A stretch of 64,000 nucleotides of DNA, from positions 12,010,849 to 12,074,848 of the forward strand of contig NC_047081.1 in the NCBI RefSeq assembly GCF_902459465.1, written 5' to 3'. The DNA comes from Asterias rubens (taxonomy: Eukaryota > Echinodermata > Asteroidea > Forcipulatida > Asteriidae). The notes beneath the pieces are model-generated. The model was given only the letters and a program-made list of their open reading frames with translations, had not been told where the DNA came from and did not search any database. Shown here piece by piece: positions 22,000 to 33,640 of the stretch. Position numbers and translations under genes: made by a program. How positions within the stretch are numbered: position 1 is the first letter of the stretch; every line of letters starts with the position of its first letter.

Positions 22000-23643
22000 G
22001 TCACCTCAGTTTTCAAATTGAAATAATAATATGTCAACAGATACAACGTGACTGGATGAAACCATTAACGAATATACTGTCAGATTTGTGTAGCTGCTAT
22101 AGGCATTATTTAAGTTTTGTTTCATATTTCATTAGACTATTAGTAGTTAGCAAAACTAATTGATAAGTTTTGTGTAATATTTTCAGCATATTACAAATTT
22201 AGAATGAGTAAAAGACTTTCACGGTAACAGGTTCTTTCATTATACACATTCCTATCATTAGCGATTTGGAATATTCAGATTGTGATTGCACAAAACGCAT
22301 TTAATAGTTCAATCAGATTCAATTCATTTAGGTTTATTTTAAATATCTCAACTACATGATACAACAATTTTTGTAGAGACTTTGTAGAGTGTTTGTTGTC
22401 ACTCCTCATTGGTGTCTATAGTTTGCATGCATTCATAAGCCTTTATGGGGAGATATGGGTTGGACATTATAGGTGTAATAATAATATTTTAATAATATTT
22501 ATTCGGGCAATCACATTTACAAGCACATGTACATACATTAAAAATATTTAAGAAAATAGTGTACACTATTTGGTTTGGGTAAAACAAATACAGAACAATT
22601 TACCCCAAACCGAATAGTGTCATTATAGTATTGTTTTCTCCATATCTTTAAATGGCTTATGTTTTCAGAGTTGCGCTGGTCTTGCGTATATAGGACTAAT
22701 TTTTACATAGGGCTGCCTATGCCATAGCATACAGCTTATTTGGAGATGGACAGTTTAAGATATTAAACGAATACACGAAGTTAATACGTTTACATAATGA
22801 CAATTGTATTATTATTATTATTATTATTTTATTCGCCATAACAGTACAAAACAAAATACATTAACAACATTATACCCCAAGATGGGCAAGGGACAACAAA
22901 AGCAAGTACATACTATGATCCGTAGATCTGTTGCCCTACATCTGGGGTACACAATAAAATTAATATAGATTTAACATAATATAGTACACAAAGCAATAAT
23001 AAAAGCAGAACATTAAAGACCAATAGAAAATTATAAATATATATTAAGAATGAAAATAAATTAAATTAAATTAAAAATAAATAAATAAGTAAAAATAACA
23101 GATGGGGTAAGGATAAACAATAATGGGGAATAAATAAATAAATAAAACCTAAACTCGTAGATAAATTAAAACGACTTAAAATATTGCACAAGTGATTGGG
23201 CTAAAGCTACTATTCAGTAGATTCATGAGATTGACAGACAGAAAATCTAAGTGATTTGAGAAAGCTGTGGAAGGGCAAGAGCAGTAGTGAATTACTTGTC
23301 ATGTGGCATTTAAACATCAATGGTTTACCTCATTGTATGGATAGACACAATGCATGCCAATAACAGCTGATTGATTAAACTGAATTGCACAAACTGTTCA
23401 GAAACCTTTTCTAGTCAACTTTTTTAGCCTTGGATTATTTTTACAGTATTTCTAATTTACAAAACGCATATTTCTTGCACTGTACTCCTTCTAGCATGGT
23501 GGGCCACGGGGCTGATTTCGTTTTTATAAATATTTTACATTAATAGACATCAGAAGTGAATCGGCTTGCTAAGGTTCAAAGGTCATAAAGACTCAAAGCC
23601 TATAAATGTTTTTTTCAGCACATCCCTTATAAGAATCATACTA
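22000..23643. repeat. AT-rich spacer with antisense LINE-type tails
   Basis: Two stretches look like antisense LINE 3' ends. One is at about 22480-22620: an AATAAT-rich run followed by TTTATTCGGGCAATCACATT. The other is at about 22804-23210: a TTATTATTATT run followed by TTTATTCGCCATAACAGTAC and two CATCTGGGGTA/TACCCCAAGATG-type inverted words. No RT-coding sequence remains. No gene was seen. Confidence 0.5.
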
Positions 23644-23770
23644 GGCCCTTTCGAAACTCGGCTCCAGATTCGGCTCAGGCTAGCAGCTGCATGTGCACTC
23701 ATCAGGGCTTCCGACGAGAGGAAGGAGCCTGAAGCCGAACCCAAAGCCGAAACGTGGTTTCGAAAAGGGC
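23644..23770. mobile_element. MITE, GCCCTTTTCGAAACCACG family (copy 2, short)
   Basis: The left end is GGCCCTTTCGAAACTCGGCT and the right end is CGTGGTTTCGAAAAGGGC. At 127 bp it is a shortened relative of 13351-13522. It lies about 90 bases left of giant element copy 1. Confidence 0.78.
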
Positions 23771-23873
23771 TATGGTAGAGCGGGTGCTGCTGACAATTAT
23801 TTAGTACCTCGCACTGGGCGCAGGCAAGAACAAGAACATCCAAGACAACCAGATTCTACACTGAAAACATCAC

Positions 23874-24180
23874 TTAGTCAATTGTCTAAAAAAAAAATAG
23901 TCATTTACATGGTTTAATTTGACTAATCTTTAATTGGTCACTCAATCAAAAGATTAGTCAATACACACTGAAATGACAAATTATAGTTTGTCTTTGAAAA
24001 TGGTTTAAAATGACTAAATGATCTGGAGATTGGTAATACACGAAATTAAATTAGTCATCCAAGAAAATTAATTAGTCATGCAGCACAACTATTTAGTCTT
24101 TCAATTAGTCTGACAATACCAATAATTAGTCTTTTACACACTTCTGTTATAATTAGTCACTGTAAATTTATTGCAAATCC
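23874..24180. repeat. Left subterminal TTAGTC array, giant copy 1
   Basis: About a dozen occurrences of TTAGTC or its inverse GACTAA in both orientations lie within 300 bases of the left end, separated by 10-40 bases. By analogy with CACTA-type elements these may be transposase binding sites. The function is inferred. Confidence 0.75.
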
Positions 24181-24984
24181 AACACAACTCCAACTGAAGC
24201 AACTTTGTTAACCATCAGTTCCTTTGAGAACAATCTGCTGAATAACTACTGAATCTCAATTTTTTTTTAACATTATTAAACAAACTTCAATAGATTTTTT
24301 TCCCAACTTGCAAAGTTAAAAAGTTGTTTTAACAACCCATTAGTCCCACCTACGGTACACACCGTGATGACAGGACTTTAATAAAGCGGTATTTAAGGTT
24401 AAATTTATCGACAGTGAAACAATTATGAAAGTAAACAAGTATCACAAGTCTCTAACTTTACGTGAAAATCTGTAATTTTGTATGCCCTTTCAGTGCAAAA
24501 TCTTGAACAAAACTTCAATCACTGCCAACAATAACTTTGAGAGGTACATTCCATAGAGGAATTTGTTTGTTAAAAAGTTTAATTTAACACAGTTTAGACG
24601 CAATATTATGGAAATTTAGTATACAGAACCATATTGGAATTACATGCTTATTGCACACGTTTTGGGGGTGCTAACAGATTTTGCACTGAAAGCGTATCAG
24701 ATAAAGTTGAAACTTACACAGTTTAATAATGTAAGATTGGCCATGATGATGTCTTTCTTTCACAAGTGGACTTTGACTACTGACAGATAATTGTACTGTT
24801 TTATATATGGTTAAAGGGTGTGTACAACATTGGTAAGAATGAAAATATAAATGCTCACAGATTTGCACAAAACTTACATGGTACAAAGATGGTCATGGTA
24901 GAAAACTTCCATTGAAATAGTTTTGCTTGAAATGGCATAGTTTTTAGGAAATGAGTAAAAGAATAGTCTTTATAGTAGGGTCAT

Positions 24985-26560
24985 ATCTTTGGATTCCGTG
25001 ACCATTTTTTTGCTACCTTTTTTTCTCGATGGATTTGACTTCAGGAACCATCTAAAAGGAAAATAAGCCCCTATGAACCTCTGAAATGTGATAGGAACTT
25101 TTGTTTTATTATGCAATATTCAAAATGGCCTCCGACGGCATCTTGAAAAACATAAATTGTAATAGCTCTGGCCCCAGATGACCTAGACGGACAAATGAGA
25201 TGTCCTTTTCCACTATTTCTGGCATGCCAAATACACTGGAATTGTAATTGTAAAGTTTTGGGACCATCTTGACCTCTAAATCCAAGATGGCCGCCATCTC
25301 CAACTTGAAAAACATAGCATGTAATAGCTTGGCACCATATGACCTAGACGGGAAAAAGAGATGTCCTTTTCCACTATTTCTGGCATGCGAAATACACTGG
25401 AAAGGCGAATGTAAGGTTTGGGGACTATCGTGACCTCTAAATCCAAGATGGCCGCCATCGCCATCTTGAAAATTATACTAGCTATATGGAACCAGATAGG
25501 GAAAAAGAGGTGTATATTCCCACTATTTCTGCCATTACAAAATCCACTGGAATGGTAATTGTAGAGTTAGGGATCATTGTGGTCACAAAATCCAAGATGG
25601 CCGCCTCCGCCATCTTGAAAATTATGAAATGTGACAGCTCTGGCACCAGATAAACTGAGAGAACAATTAGGGTTTCATTTTTAACATATGAACAATCAAT
25701 TATGGTTTTTGTTTTGTTTATAGGGACCATCCAACCCCTTTTAATTTAAATTGACTAAATGCAAGATGGATTTATCAGCTGTTTTTTAATTAAGTATGAG
25801 AAGCTAGGTGTAATTAATACTTGTTTTTTTTATGTATGTTTACTTTTTCTTTGATTGCTTGAAGTACCCCCTCTAGTTGCTAAATGTTTTACTGAGTTCT
25901 CATTATGTTTGTCTTTATCATTTTAATTCGGTAAGATTTAATAAGATTATTATCTAAAAATATCACTGGCCATCCTGAGTGATGAAAACCTATTCATGCC
26001 TCTATTATATTATTTGATATTTTAAGTCTATGTTTGTCTAGGTCATCTGGTGCCAGAGCTAATATGGAAGTTATGTTTCAAGATGGCGAAGGAGGCCATC
26101 TTCAATTTAGAGGTTAATATGGTCCCCAAACTTTACAATTTCTATTCCAGTGTATTAAGCATGTCAGAAATAGTGGAAAATTACATCTCTTTTGTCCATA
26201 TAGGTCATATGGTGCCAAAGCTATTACATTGTATGTTTTTTCAAGATGGCGACGGCGGCCATCTTGGATTTAGAGGTCAAGATGGTCCCAAAACTTTACA
26301 ATTACAACTCCAGTGTATTTGGCATGCCAGAAATAGTGGAAAAGGACATCTCATTTGTCCGTCTAGGTCATCTGGGGCCAGAGCTATTACAATTTATGTT
26401 TTTCAAGATGGCATTGGCGGCCATTTTGAATATTGCGCAATAAAAAAAGTTCCTATCACATTTCAGAGGTTCATAGGAGCTTTTTTTTTTTTAAATGGTT
26501 CCTGACGTCAAATCCATCGAAAAAAAAAGGTAGCAAATAAATGGTCACGGAATCCAAAGA
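24985..26560. repeat. Internal foldback of AAGATGGC-type repeats, copy 1
   Basis: The left arm (about 24985-25735) carries tandem units of about 165 bp with CCAAGATGGCCGCCATC, TCCACTATTTCTGGCATG and TGACCTAGACGG. After an AT-rich spacer (about 25740-26040), the right arm carries three inverted units with TCAAGATGGCGACGGCGG. The outer edges match as inverse GGATTCCGTGACCAT. ORFs on both strands read MATAAILDLEVKMVPKLYNY and its variants; they follow the repeat and are not genes. AAGATGGCGGC resembles the YY1 consensus site. Confidence 0.8.
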
Positions 26561-26577
26561 ATATGAACTATGAATAC

Positions 26578-28265
26578 CAGTCTGGTCGTCAATCTTAAGA
26601 ACACCATATTGATAAAAAGCAATTGTCTTCACTAGTTCTGGGATGTACTGCAGGTGAAATACAAAAAACGAGGAAATGTAGCACGCGACTGCTGTTGTTA
26701 CATCATCAACAACAGAAACTACCTCGCCTTCTGCAACTACTTTAAACTCTGTAGACACATGTGTCGATTTTTCATCCATTTCGATGTACACAGGATGTGT
26801 GGTGTCTTCATCCTTCAATAAATAAAAGTAAAAAGTAAATTACTCAATATTGCTGTAAGCAACCAGATGTCTTATTCATACTTCAAGTACTAAATGGACA
26901 AAACTTAATTTATGCTACAATACAGCACATCAGTGCTTTGAGAAGCAATTTTGCAACATTTTTTTCTACAATTTGAGACCACTGCATGACATTACATAAC
27001 ACTATTAGTTATTATACAAGCATGAGTGGAATACAGAAAAACACGACAGTGCTTCTGCGTCCCATGTCAACATGGGATGCAGATTTTTTTGGGGGTTCAT
27101 ATTCCACGAGTTCGTGGGTGATCACCCCCACCCCATTTAAAGGAATAAACCATAAATAGGCAAGTTTTCCACAAATTTGTGCTAATTTGGATCAGAATTA
27201 AATACTCTATTCAAAATTCCTTAAAATAAGTAAAAAAATAACCATGAACTTTGACACAATACCTTGACTTTTGACCCAGATTAAAAAAAAACATCTTTCC
27301 GGAAATTTCATGAAAAAAAACTCTGCTTGATAGAGCAGATTACCACGTACAAAAACCATTTAAATTTATTTGGGGTCATAAAATGAAGGTTCTGTGGTGG
27401 TTTTGCCAGAAAGGAGGTGGGGTGCATGCAAGTAGTATTCAGTTGACACACATTACCGCTTACACTAGAATTAAAAAAAAAAACTCGATCCGTGTTTTGT
27501 GTACAAAACATATGGACACGCGTTAGGAATCAGACGTCTGGTTCCCAGACGCATGTCCATATGTTTTTGTACGCAAAGCACGGATCGAGTGTTTTTTAAT
27601 TCTAGGACAAACGTGTGTAGATAATTCTCCACGTTTGTCCTGGGAAAAAATAATATGCGCACGCTCGTCACGTGTCGTGACTTCGCGATGCGTTCGGCAG
27701 AGTTCGGGGACAATCAGCATGTAGTGTAGTGGTAAAACAGAGTATTTGGGGACTGAATAACAGTAAGAATTTATAACTTTTAACATTTGTTGAGGATTGC
27801 GGAGCGAGTGGGTTCTCTGGTCGCCCCCTTGGACATTGAGATATCAAAGGACACATTAGAGCCTAATTTTTGCGACATTAAAATAAAAATAAAGAGAGAT
27901 TTTTGATTCCAAAATTCATTGAACAACCATTGAACCATCATCGTTTAAAGCGTGAGAGATATAAACCTATGAGGTTACGGGAGACGATAGCCGGACGAAA
28001 CCGAAATAGTTCTAGCTAGGAGTAGTAGCTACTCTAGTACACTAGAAGTGGCTAAATCTCCCTTGTGCAACTTACATAATAGTAATAATGATTGGGTACG
28101 AAATGTCCTGCTTCAGGTATTCATGCAGAAATTTAATTTTGCCATCAATAAATATAAAATGTGAAAAACTGTTGACTGTGTCTGTGTAGGCAGTGAACTT
28201 ACTTTGTCGAGTCCATGGTGAAAGTTGTATGGGATGTATGTAGGCCTGTGTACATGCACGTCAAC
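26578..28265 (-). CDS. Two-exon minus-strand gene fragment inside giant copy 1
   Basis: The first visible exon is 28265-28203, 21 codons bounded by TTTGTATTTCAG and GTAAGT; it reads VDVHVHRPTYIPYNF and ends LDK. The second is 26812-26578, after acceptor TTATTGAAG, reading DEDTTHPVYIEMDEKS, then VVDDVTTAVACYISSFFVFH and LQYIPELVKTIAFYQYG, to a possible donor at GTATTC. Both junctions are phase 0 and the exons join in frame. No start exon, stop or later exon was found; the fragment ends where the AAGATGGC foldback begins. I do not recognise the family. It may be a captured host gene piece or part of the element's own gene. The predicted exon peptides look the same in copy 2. Confidence 0.5.
27480..27655. 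repeat. Nested hairpin (CCAGACGCGTGTCCATATG family), giant copy 1
   Basis: Inverted arms ACTCGATCCGTG/CACGGATCGAGT, CATATGGACACGCG/GCATGTCCATATG, and AGGACAAACGTG/CACGTTTGTCCTGG. It is related to 5810-6030. Confidence 0.7.
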
Positions 28266-28959
28266 CTGAAATACAAAACAAAGGTTTCTTAATTAAAATC
28301 CTTAAAGTGTTTGGGTACTTTTTGTACGACCCAAAACGCAATGTCCAAAGGTTTACATTTAAAATTAAACTTACACAGTTTTAAGATAATGGTGGTAGAA
28401 AGCTTCCCTTAAATACTTGCTGTGGTGCTGTAGTTTTTGAGAAATGAGGAAAACAATGTCACAAAAATAACTTTCGCCTCAGGATACAAACATTATTTTA
28501 GCATGTACAGCGTATGTACCAGTAGCAGTACTGGTATTTACTATTAATACGCGACTCTCCTGAAAACATCGCTTTGCCCTTTGTGATTTTCACCTTTTTC
28601 TCAAAAACTTGGCGACTATAAATCATGCTAATAAAATTGTTTTTTGTTTAGTTTGTTGTGACTCACAGCTAATTTCTGAAGTGCTCATAACTTGCCGTCA
28701 CTGCACTGGTGACTGGCTCAGCAGAAACGGTTGCTCGTGTATGGTGGTGTATTTACTTAAAAGTAGTGATAGCAATAGCAATTTTATACTACGTACAGCA
28801 GTACAACATACATGTACTCCGCAGTACGTTAGTTCATAAAACTTTTTTGAGTTGATATTGAAATTTGAAAAGGGAAACTAAAAATGTTGCTTATGTAAGT
28901 TAACGTTTGTTCATTCTCAGCCAGGCAAGTCCCTCTATGTATGGAACGCCAAATATGGA

Positions 28960-29350
28960 ACGCCAAAGAGGCATTTAATCATCGGTGATGGTCTTTTGCA
29001 ACCGGTGATCAAATTTGTCATCGGTGGTGGTCCTATGCGATCGGTGATCAACTTTAGCGAGCGGGTGATAATACACGATCGGTGGTCCATTTTAGCGATC
29101 GGTCATGCATATTCATGATCGGTGATGGTATATAGCGATCGGTCATGCATATTCACGACCGTTGAGGCTTTTTGCAATCGGTCAACTTCAGGGATTGGTG
29201 GTTGCTTTTTGCAATCGGTCAACTTTAGGGATCGGTGATGGCTTTTTGCAATCGGTCAACTTAAGGGATCGGAAGTGGCTTTTTGCAATCAGTCAACTTT
29301 AGGGATCGGTGGTGGCTTTTTGCAATCGGTCAACTTTTGCAACCGGTGAT
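28960..29350. repeat. ATCGGT(C/G)A tandem array, left arm, giant copy 1
   Basis: Units of about 25-40 bp share GATCGGTGATGG, GCTTTTTGCAATCGGTCAAC and TTTAGGG. The inverse array closes the right arm at about 37540-37862. Confidence 0.8.
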
Positions 29351-29455
29351 GGGATTTTGGGATATCCGAATTTTGCGTCCGGTCGGTGCAGGCCTACTTC
29401 AAAACCTATGATGTGTAGATTGTGGATATTAATTGTTGTTATTTTCTAGTTCACA

Positions 29456-29540
29456 CCACCATGGAGGAATATTACACTCACCAGCGGGTTTTGACTGACT
29501 TGCCAAACATTTTTAGAAGAGTACCATTTTATAACTATGT
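29456..29540 (+). other. Short conserved ORF-like patch after a TTTCTAG acceptor-like site
   Basis: After TTATTTTCTAG, the sequence reads ACCACCATGGAGGAATA, giving MEEYYTHQRVLTDLPNIFRR in copy 1. The patch recurs in the loop (about 32590) and in copy 2 (about 48775 and 51055), but with frameshifts (CGGGTTGACTGA in place of CGGGTTTTGACTGA). It could be a decayed exon. Present evidence does not support a functional gene. Confidence 0.25.
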
Positions 29541-30015
29541 AAGGGGGAACGCAACAAACATCAAATTAATCAGCTCTTTCTAAAAAGCTAATAATAACAA
29601 CAACAAATGGGTAGGAGAGGGTGTGGAAGGGTTATCTATGTCCCACAATTGGTTGTCGTCTTCCGGAAATGGTGTATGCCGGAGAAATACAAATATTTAT
29701 ATTCAATGAAGGGAAATGTTTTTGAACAAGAGTCTCTACCGATAGTTTTGTGTGTAAGGGAAAATCTGAATCATACAAGTAGCCCTGTGTAAACAGACCC
29801 GGAGGTGAGAACATTATGACCACACAAAAACCGTTTTGATGGAAAACACATATTATGTGCATCATGAATGTGATGGACACACACAGACGGGACGCACTCA
29901 ACACGTTTTATAAAAGGCTAGGTAAGTATGATACAAATATTCCTTGTAATAAACGGAGAGGCACGTATTAATTGAATCCAAAGCGAAAAACGTACTATAT
30001 AAAGTTCTTAATTTA

Positions 30016-30030
30016 GGGGGGGGGGGGGGG
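30016..30030 (+). repeat. Poly-G run (15 G) in left arm, mirrored by poly-C in right arm
   Basis: Fifteen consecutive G here correspond to the C run at 34912-34922 in the right arm. In copy 2 the equivalents are 14 G at 49340-49353 and 25 C at 53373-53397. Length varies between arms and copies, as expected for a slippage-prone homopolymer. Confidence 0.85.
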
Positions 30031-30189
30031 TGTGTAAAGTATAAAGATAAAAGAGTTAAATCTTATATAAATTGAAGCTTGAAAATAAGCTTTACTCTAA
30101 ACGTAATTTGTTTTTAAATTATTAAGCAACTAACCTTGTGATCTTCATTTGCAATTTAATAGTAAATCTTAGTAGAGCGCCATATCTCA

Positions 30190-30765
30190 AAAAGTATACT
30201 TCCGGGTCAACCGGAAGTTGGCCCATTTTTTGTTTCAGTTATACTACACAATCAATCTTCATTTTTGTTTCAGTTATAGACTCCTTTTAATTTTTTACTT
30301 TGGGAAACCGTGACCCCATGTTGACCTCTATTTCGGGTCAACCTGAATTGGGACCAGATCTCAAGACCTATACCAGCCTATTTCAACTTGTTCCAGTTTC
30401 CGCGACCCCATGTTGACTTCTTTATCCGGGTCAACCGGAAGTGGGACCATATCTCAAGAACTATACAACCGATTTTCAAACTTTTTTTTCAGTTGCAAAC
30501 TCCTTTGTGTTAAATATTAACTTTGAAAAATGTGTCCCCTTGTTGACCTCTACTTCAGGGTCAACCGAAAGTGGGACCATACCTCAAGAACTACACCACT
30601 AATTTTAAACATTTTTTACTTAGAGACTCTTTGAGCATTAAGGATTAACCTTAACAAAATTTGGCCCCCCATACTGACCTAGCTCTATTTCCAGGTCAAC
30701 CAGAAGTGGGACAATATCCCACGAACTTCAAACCTATGTTTCAAACCTTTTTTCAGTTATAGCCT
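30190..30765. repeat. TTCCGGGTCAACCGGAAGT module array, left arm, giant copy 1
   Basis: About five degenerate modules of roughly 100-120 bp each carry a palindromic core (TCCGGGTCAACCGGAAGT), then GGACCATATCTCAAGAACTA and CCCCATGTTGACCTC. The inverted set is at about 34195-34745 in the right arm. Confidence 0.8.
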
Positions 30766-30782
30766 AACAAACAGTACTGTAT

Positions 30783-32514
30783 CGGGCCAATGGTGGCATG
30801 TACCGGCGTCGAGTTTCGATACGGTGCCGTTAAATATGATGATGATATTGAGCCAGAATTGGGCCAGTGCTGGCCTTCTTCCGGTCAAGCGTCATGCTCT
30901 TGCTAGTAAAGTGCCCACACTGGGCCAATGTCGGTTTTATAGAGGCAAACTATTTTAGTTAGGACGGAGGTTTGCCTGTCTTGGCCAATATTGGTTTTGT
31001 GCGGCACACCGTTTCGGCAAAATGATGAACCTTTAATGGGCCAATGCTGGTTTTGTAGCGGTGCACCATTTTGGGAAAGTGGTAGAAAACCTGCAGTGGT
31101 CCAATACTGGTTTTGTGGCACACCATTTGAGAAAACAGGCAGAAAACCTCTCATTGAGCCAATACTGGTTTTGTAGCTGCACACCATTTTTGTCAAAATG
31201 GTGTCATATAGAAAACCTTTTCGGGGCCAATCATGCCAATACTGGCTTTGGCAAAACGGTAAAGAAATATGTTCTAAACTACTGGTTTGTTGGCGGCACA
31301 CCATTTTTATTTTATTGTTTTTTACATAGCATTTTTAATTTGATTTATTCATTGCTGCTGTTTTTTCATTTTTTATGTTTTGTGTTTATTATGGACAACT
31401 ACACTTTATTGTAATGAACTTTTTATTGCATTAATTTCATTTAAATTTAATATATTTGATTTCCTTTTTACATTTTTATTGTATTAATAAAAACTGACGA
31501 CTTAAAATGATGGTTGAATTTTCGTCTGATAATGAAAGTTTAACTTTCTGACATCTGTCTACTGGTTTGTTGTCGGCACACCATTTTCGCAAAATGGTAG
31601 AAAACCTCTATTGTGCCAACACTGGTTTTGTAGCTGCACCATAGACAATCGGGCCAATGGTGGCATGTACCGGCGTCGAGTTTCGATACGGTGCCGTTAA
31701 ATATGATGATATTGAGCCAGAATTGGGCCAGTGCTGGCCTTCTTCCGGTCAAGCGTCATGCTCTTGCTAAAGTGCCCACACTGGGCCAATGTCGGTTTTA
31801 TAGAGGCAAACTATTTTAGTTAGGACGGAGGTTTGCCTGTCTTGGCCAATATTGGTTTTGTGCGGCACACCGTTTCGGCAAAATGATGAACCTTTAATGG
31901 GCCAATGCTGGTTTTGTAGCGGTGCACCATTTTGGGAAAGTGGTAGAAAACCTGCAGTGGTCCAATACTGGTTTTGTGGCACACCATTTGAGAAAACAGG
32001 CAGAAAACCTCTCATTGAGCCAATACTGGTTTTGTAGCTGCACACCATTTTTGTCAAAATGGTGTCATATAGAAAACCTTTTCGGGGCCAATCATGCCAA
32101 TACTGGCTTTGGCAAAACGGTAAAGAAATATGTTCTAAACTACTGGTTTGTTGGCGGCACACCATTTTATTATTTTATTGTTTTTTACATAGCATTTTTA
32201 ATTTGATTTATTCATTGCTGCTGTTTTTCATTTTTTATGTTTTGTGTTTATTATGGACAACTACACTTTATTGTAATGAACTTTTTTATTGCATTAATTT
32301 CATTTAAATTTAATATATTTGATTTCCTTTTTGCATTTTTGTTTTATTAATAAAAACTTACGAGTTAAAATGCTGGTTGAATTTTCGTCTGATAATGAAA
32401 GTTTAACTTTCTGTCATCTGTCTACTGGTTTGTTGTCGGCACACCATTTTCGCAAAATGGTAGAAAACCTCTATTGTGCCAACACTGGTTTTGTAGCTGC
32501 ACCATAGACAATCT
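30783..32514. repeat. GGTTTTGTAGCGGCACACCATTTT array, tandemly duplicated, giant copy 1
   Basis: Short units of about 56-77 bp share TGGTTTTGTAGC, GCACACCATTTTG, GTAGAAAACCT and GGGCCAATACTGG. The whole block of about 865 bp occurs twice in a row here (about 30783-31648 and 31649-32514) but once in copy 2 (about 50112-50985). Long ORFs on both strands through this block are a by-product of the repeat unit. Confidence 0.85.
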
Positions 32515-32554
32515 TTTCTGGGCCAATACTGGTTTCGAAGTGGCACACCATTTG

Positions 32555-32975
32555 TGTAGATTGTGGATATTAATTGTTGTTATTTTCTAGTTCACACCAC
32601 CGTGGAGGAATAAATTACACTCACCAGCGGGTTGACTGACTTGCCAAACATTTTTAGAAGAGTACCATTTTATACCCAGATAACATACATACATTGGGCA
32701 ATCAGTTATTCCAAATTATTACATTATTGCAATCAAGATTTATTAATATCTACAATTTTGGGGGTATTTTATAGCAAAAATAATCTTAACAAATTACATT
32801 ACTTTGTAATTTTTTAATTGTTTCGACAATCTTAAGACATCCTGTGCCACAGCTTTGACACCCTGCCTTGAAAATTGCATATTATGACCAATGTCGGTTC
32901 AATGCCGGCCCAATGGTGGCCGTTACCAAATCAGTATTGGCACAAAAAAGTTGTTTTATACCATTATTTGCCAAA
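32555..32975. other. Loop (centre) of the long palindrome, giant copy 1
   Basis: The inverted arms meet here: GGCCAATACTGGTTTCGAAG at about 32521 pairs with CTTCGAAACCAGTATTGGCC at about 32990. The loop of about 420 bases is AT-rich and contains a second copy of the TTTCTAG/CACCACC patch. No gene was seen. Confidence 0.7.
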
Positions 32976-33493
32976 ATGGTGTGCCACTTCGAAACCAGTA
33001 TTGGCCCAGAAAAAGTTTTCTATACCATTTTGTCAAAATGGCGTGGCGCTAAAAAAAAAGAATTGGCCCAGAAAAGATTGTCTATGGTGCAGCTACAAAA
33101 CCAGTGTTGGCACAATAGAGGTTTTCTACCATTTTGCCAAAATGGTGTGCCGCCAACAAACCAGTAGACAGATGACAGAAAGTAAAACTTTCATTATCAG
33201 ACGAAAATTCAACCAGCATTTTAACTCGTAAGTTTTTATTAAAAAATAAAAATGCAAAAAAAATATCAAATATATTAAATTTCAATGAAATTACTTTGCA
33301 CTAAAAAAGTTCATTACAATAAAGTGTAGTTGTCCATGATAAACACAAAACATAAAAAATGAAAAAAAAAAAAGCAGCAATTATTAAATCAAATCAAAAA
33401 TGCTATTAAAAACCAATAAAATAATAAAGGAGGTATACATTTTAGAATTTTGGTTTATTAATAGTATTCGGTTTCTCAAAATGCCGGTACCAT

Positions 33494-33640
33494 CAGGGGT
33501 CGATTTCACAGAGAGTTAGGCCTAGTCCTAACTTAGGACATAGTCCTAAGAAACGTATGGCTAGTCCTAAGTTAGGACGATTAACTCTTCCTAACTCGAG
33601 ATAAGACTAGTCTTAACTCTTTGTGAAATCCACCCAGCTT
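33494..33640. repeat. Nested foldback, GATTTCACAAAGAGTTAGGACTAG family
   Basis: The ends are TCGATTTCACAGAGAGTTAG and TTAACTCTTTGTGAAATC, filled with inverted TAGTCCTAA/TTAGGACTA words. The same family occurs at about 16462-16590, 39798-39968 and 51956-52098. Confidence 0.78.

Noticed and set aside
26050-26505. ORF of 151 codons in the AAGATGGC foldback
   Set aside because: It lies inside an inverted tandem repeat and shares peptide words with overlapping ORFs on the other strand of the left arm. It is a frame through the repeat.
28960-29350. CRISPR-like regular repeats
   Set aside because: Units are degenerate, spacing is irregular, spacers are not unique and the genome is eukaryotic. It is a tandem repeat array of a mobile element.
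30903-32165. Long ORFs in the GGTTTTGTAGC arrays (132-133 codons, both strands), with repeated NGVP/KTSIG/GFLP words
   Set aside because: The peptide periodicity follows the 56-77 bp DNA unit, ORFs exist on both strands, and the same block is duplicated and inverted. No start context or splice sites support translation.
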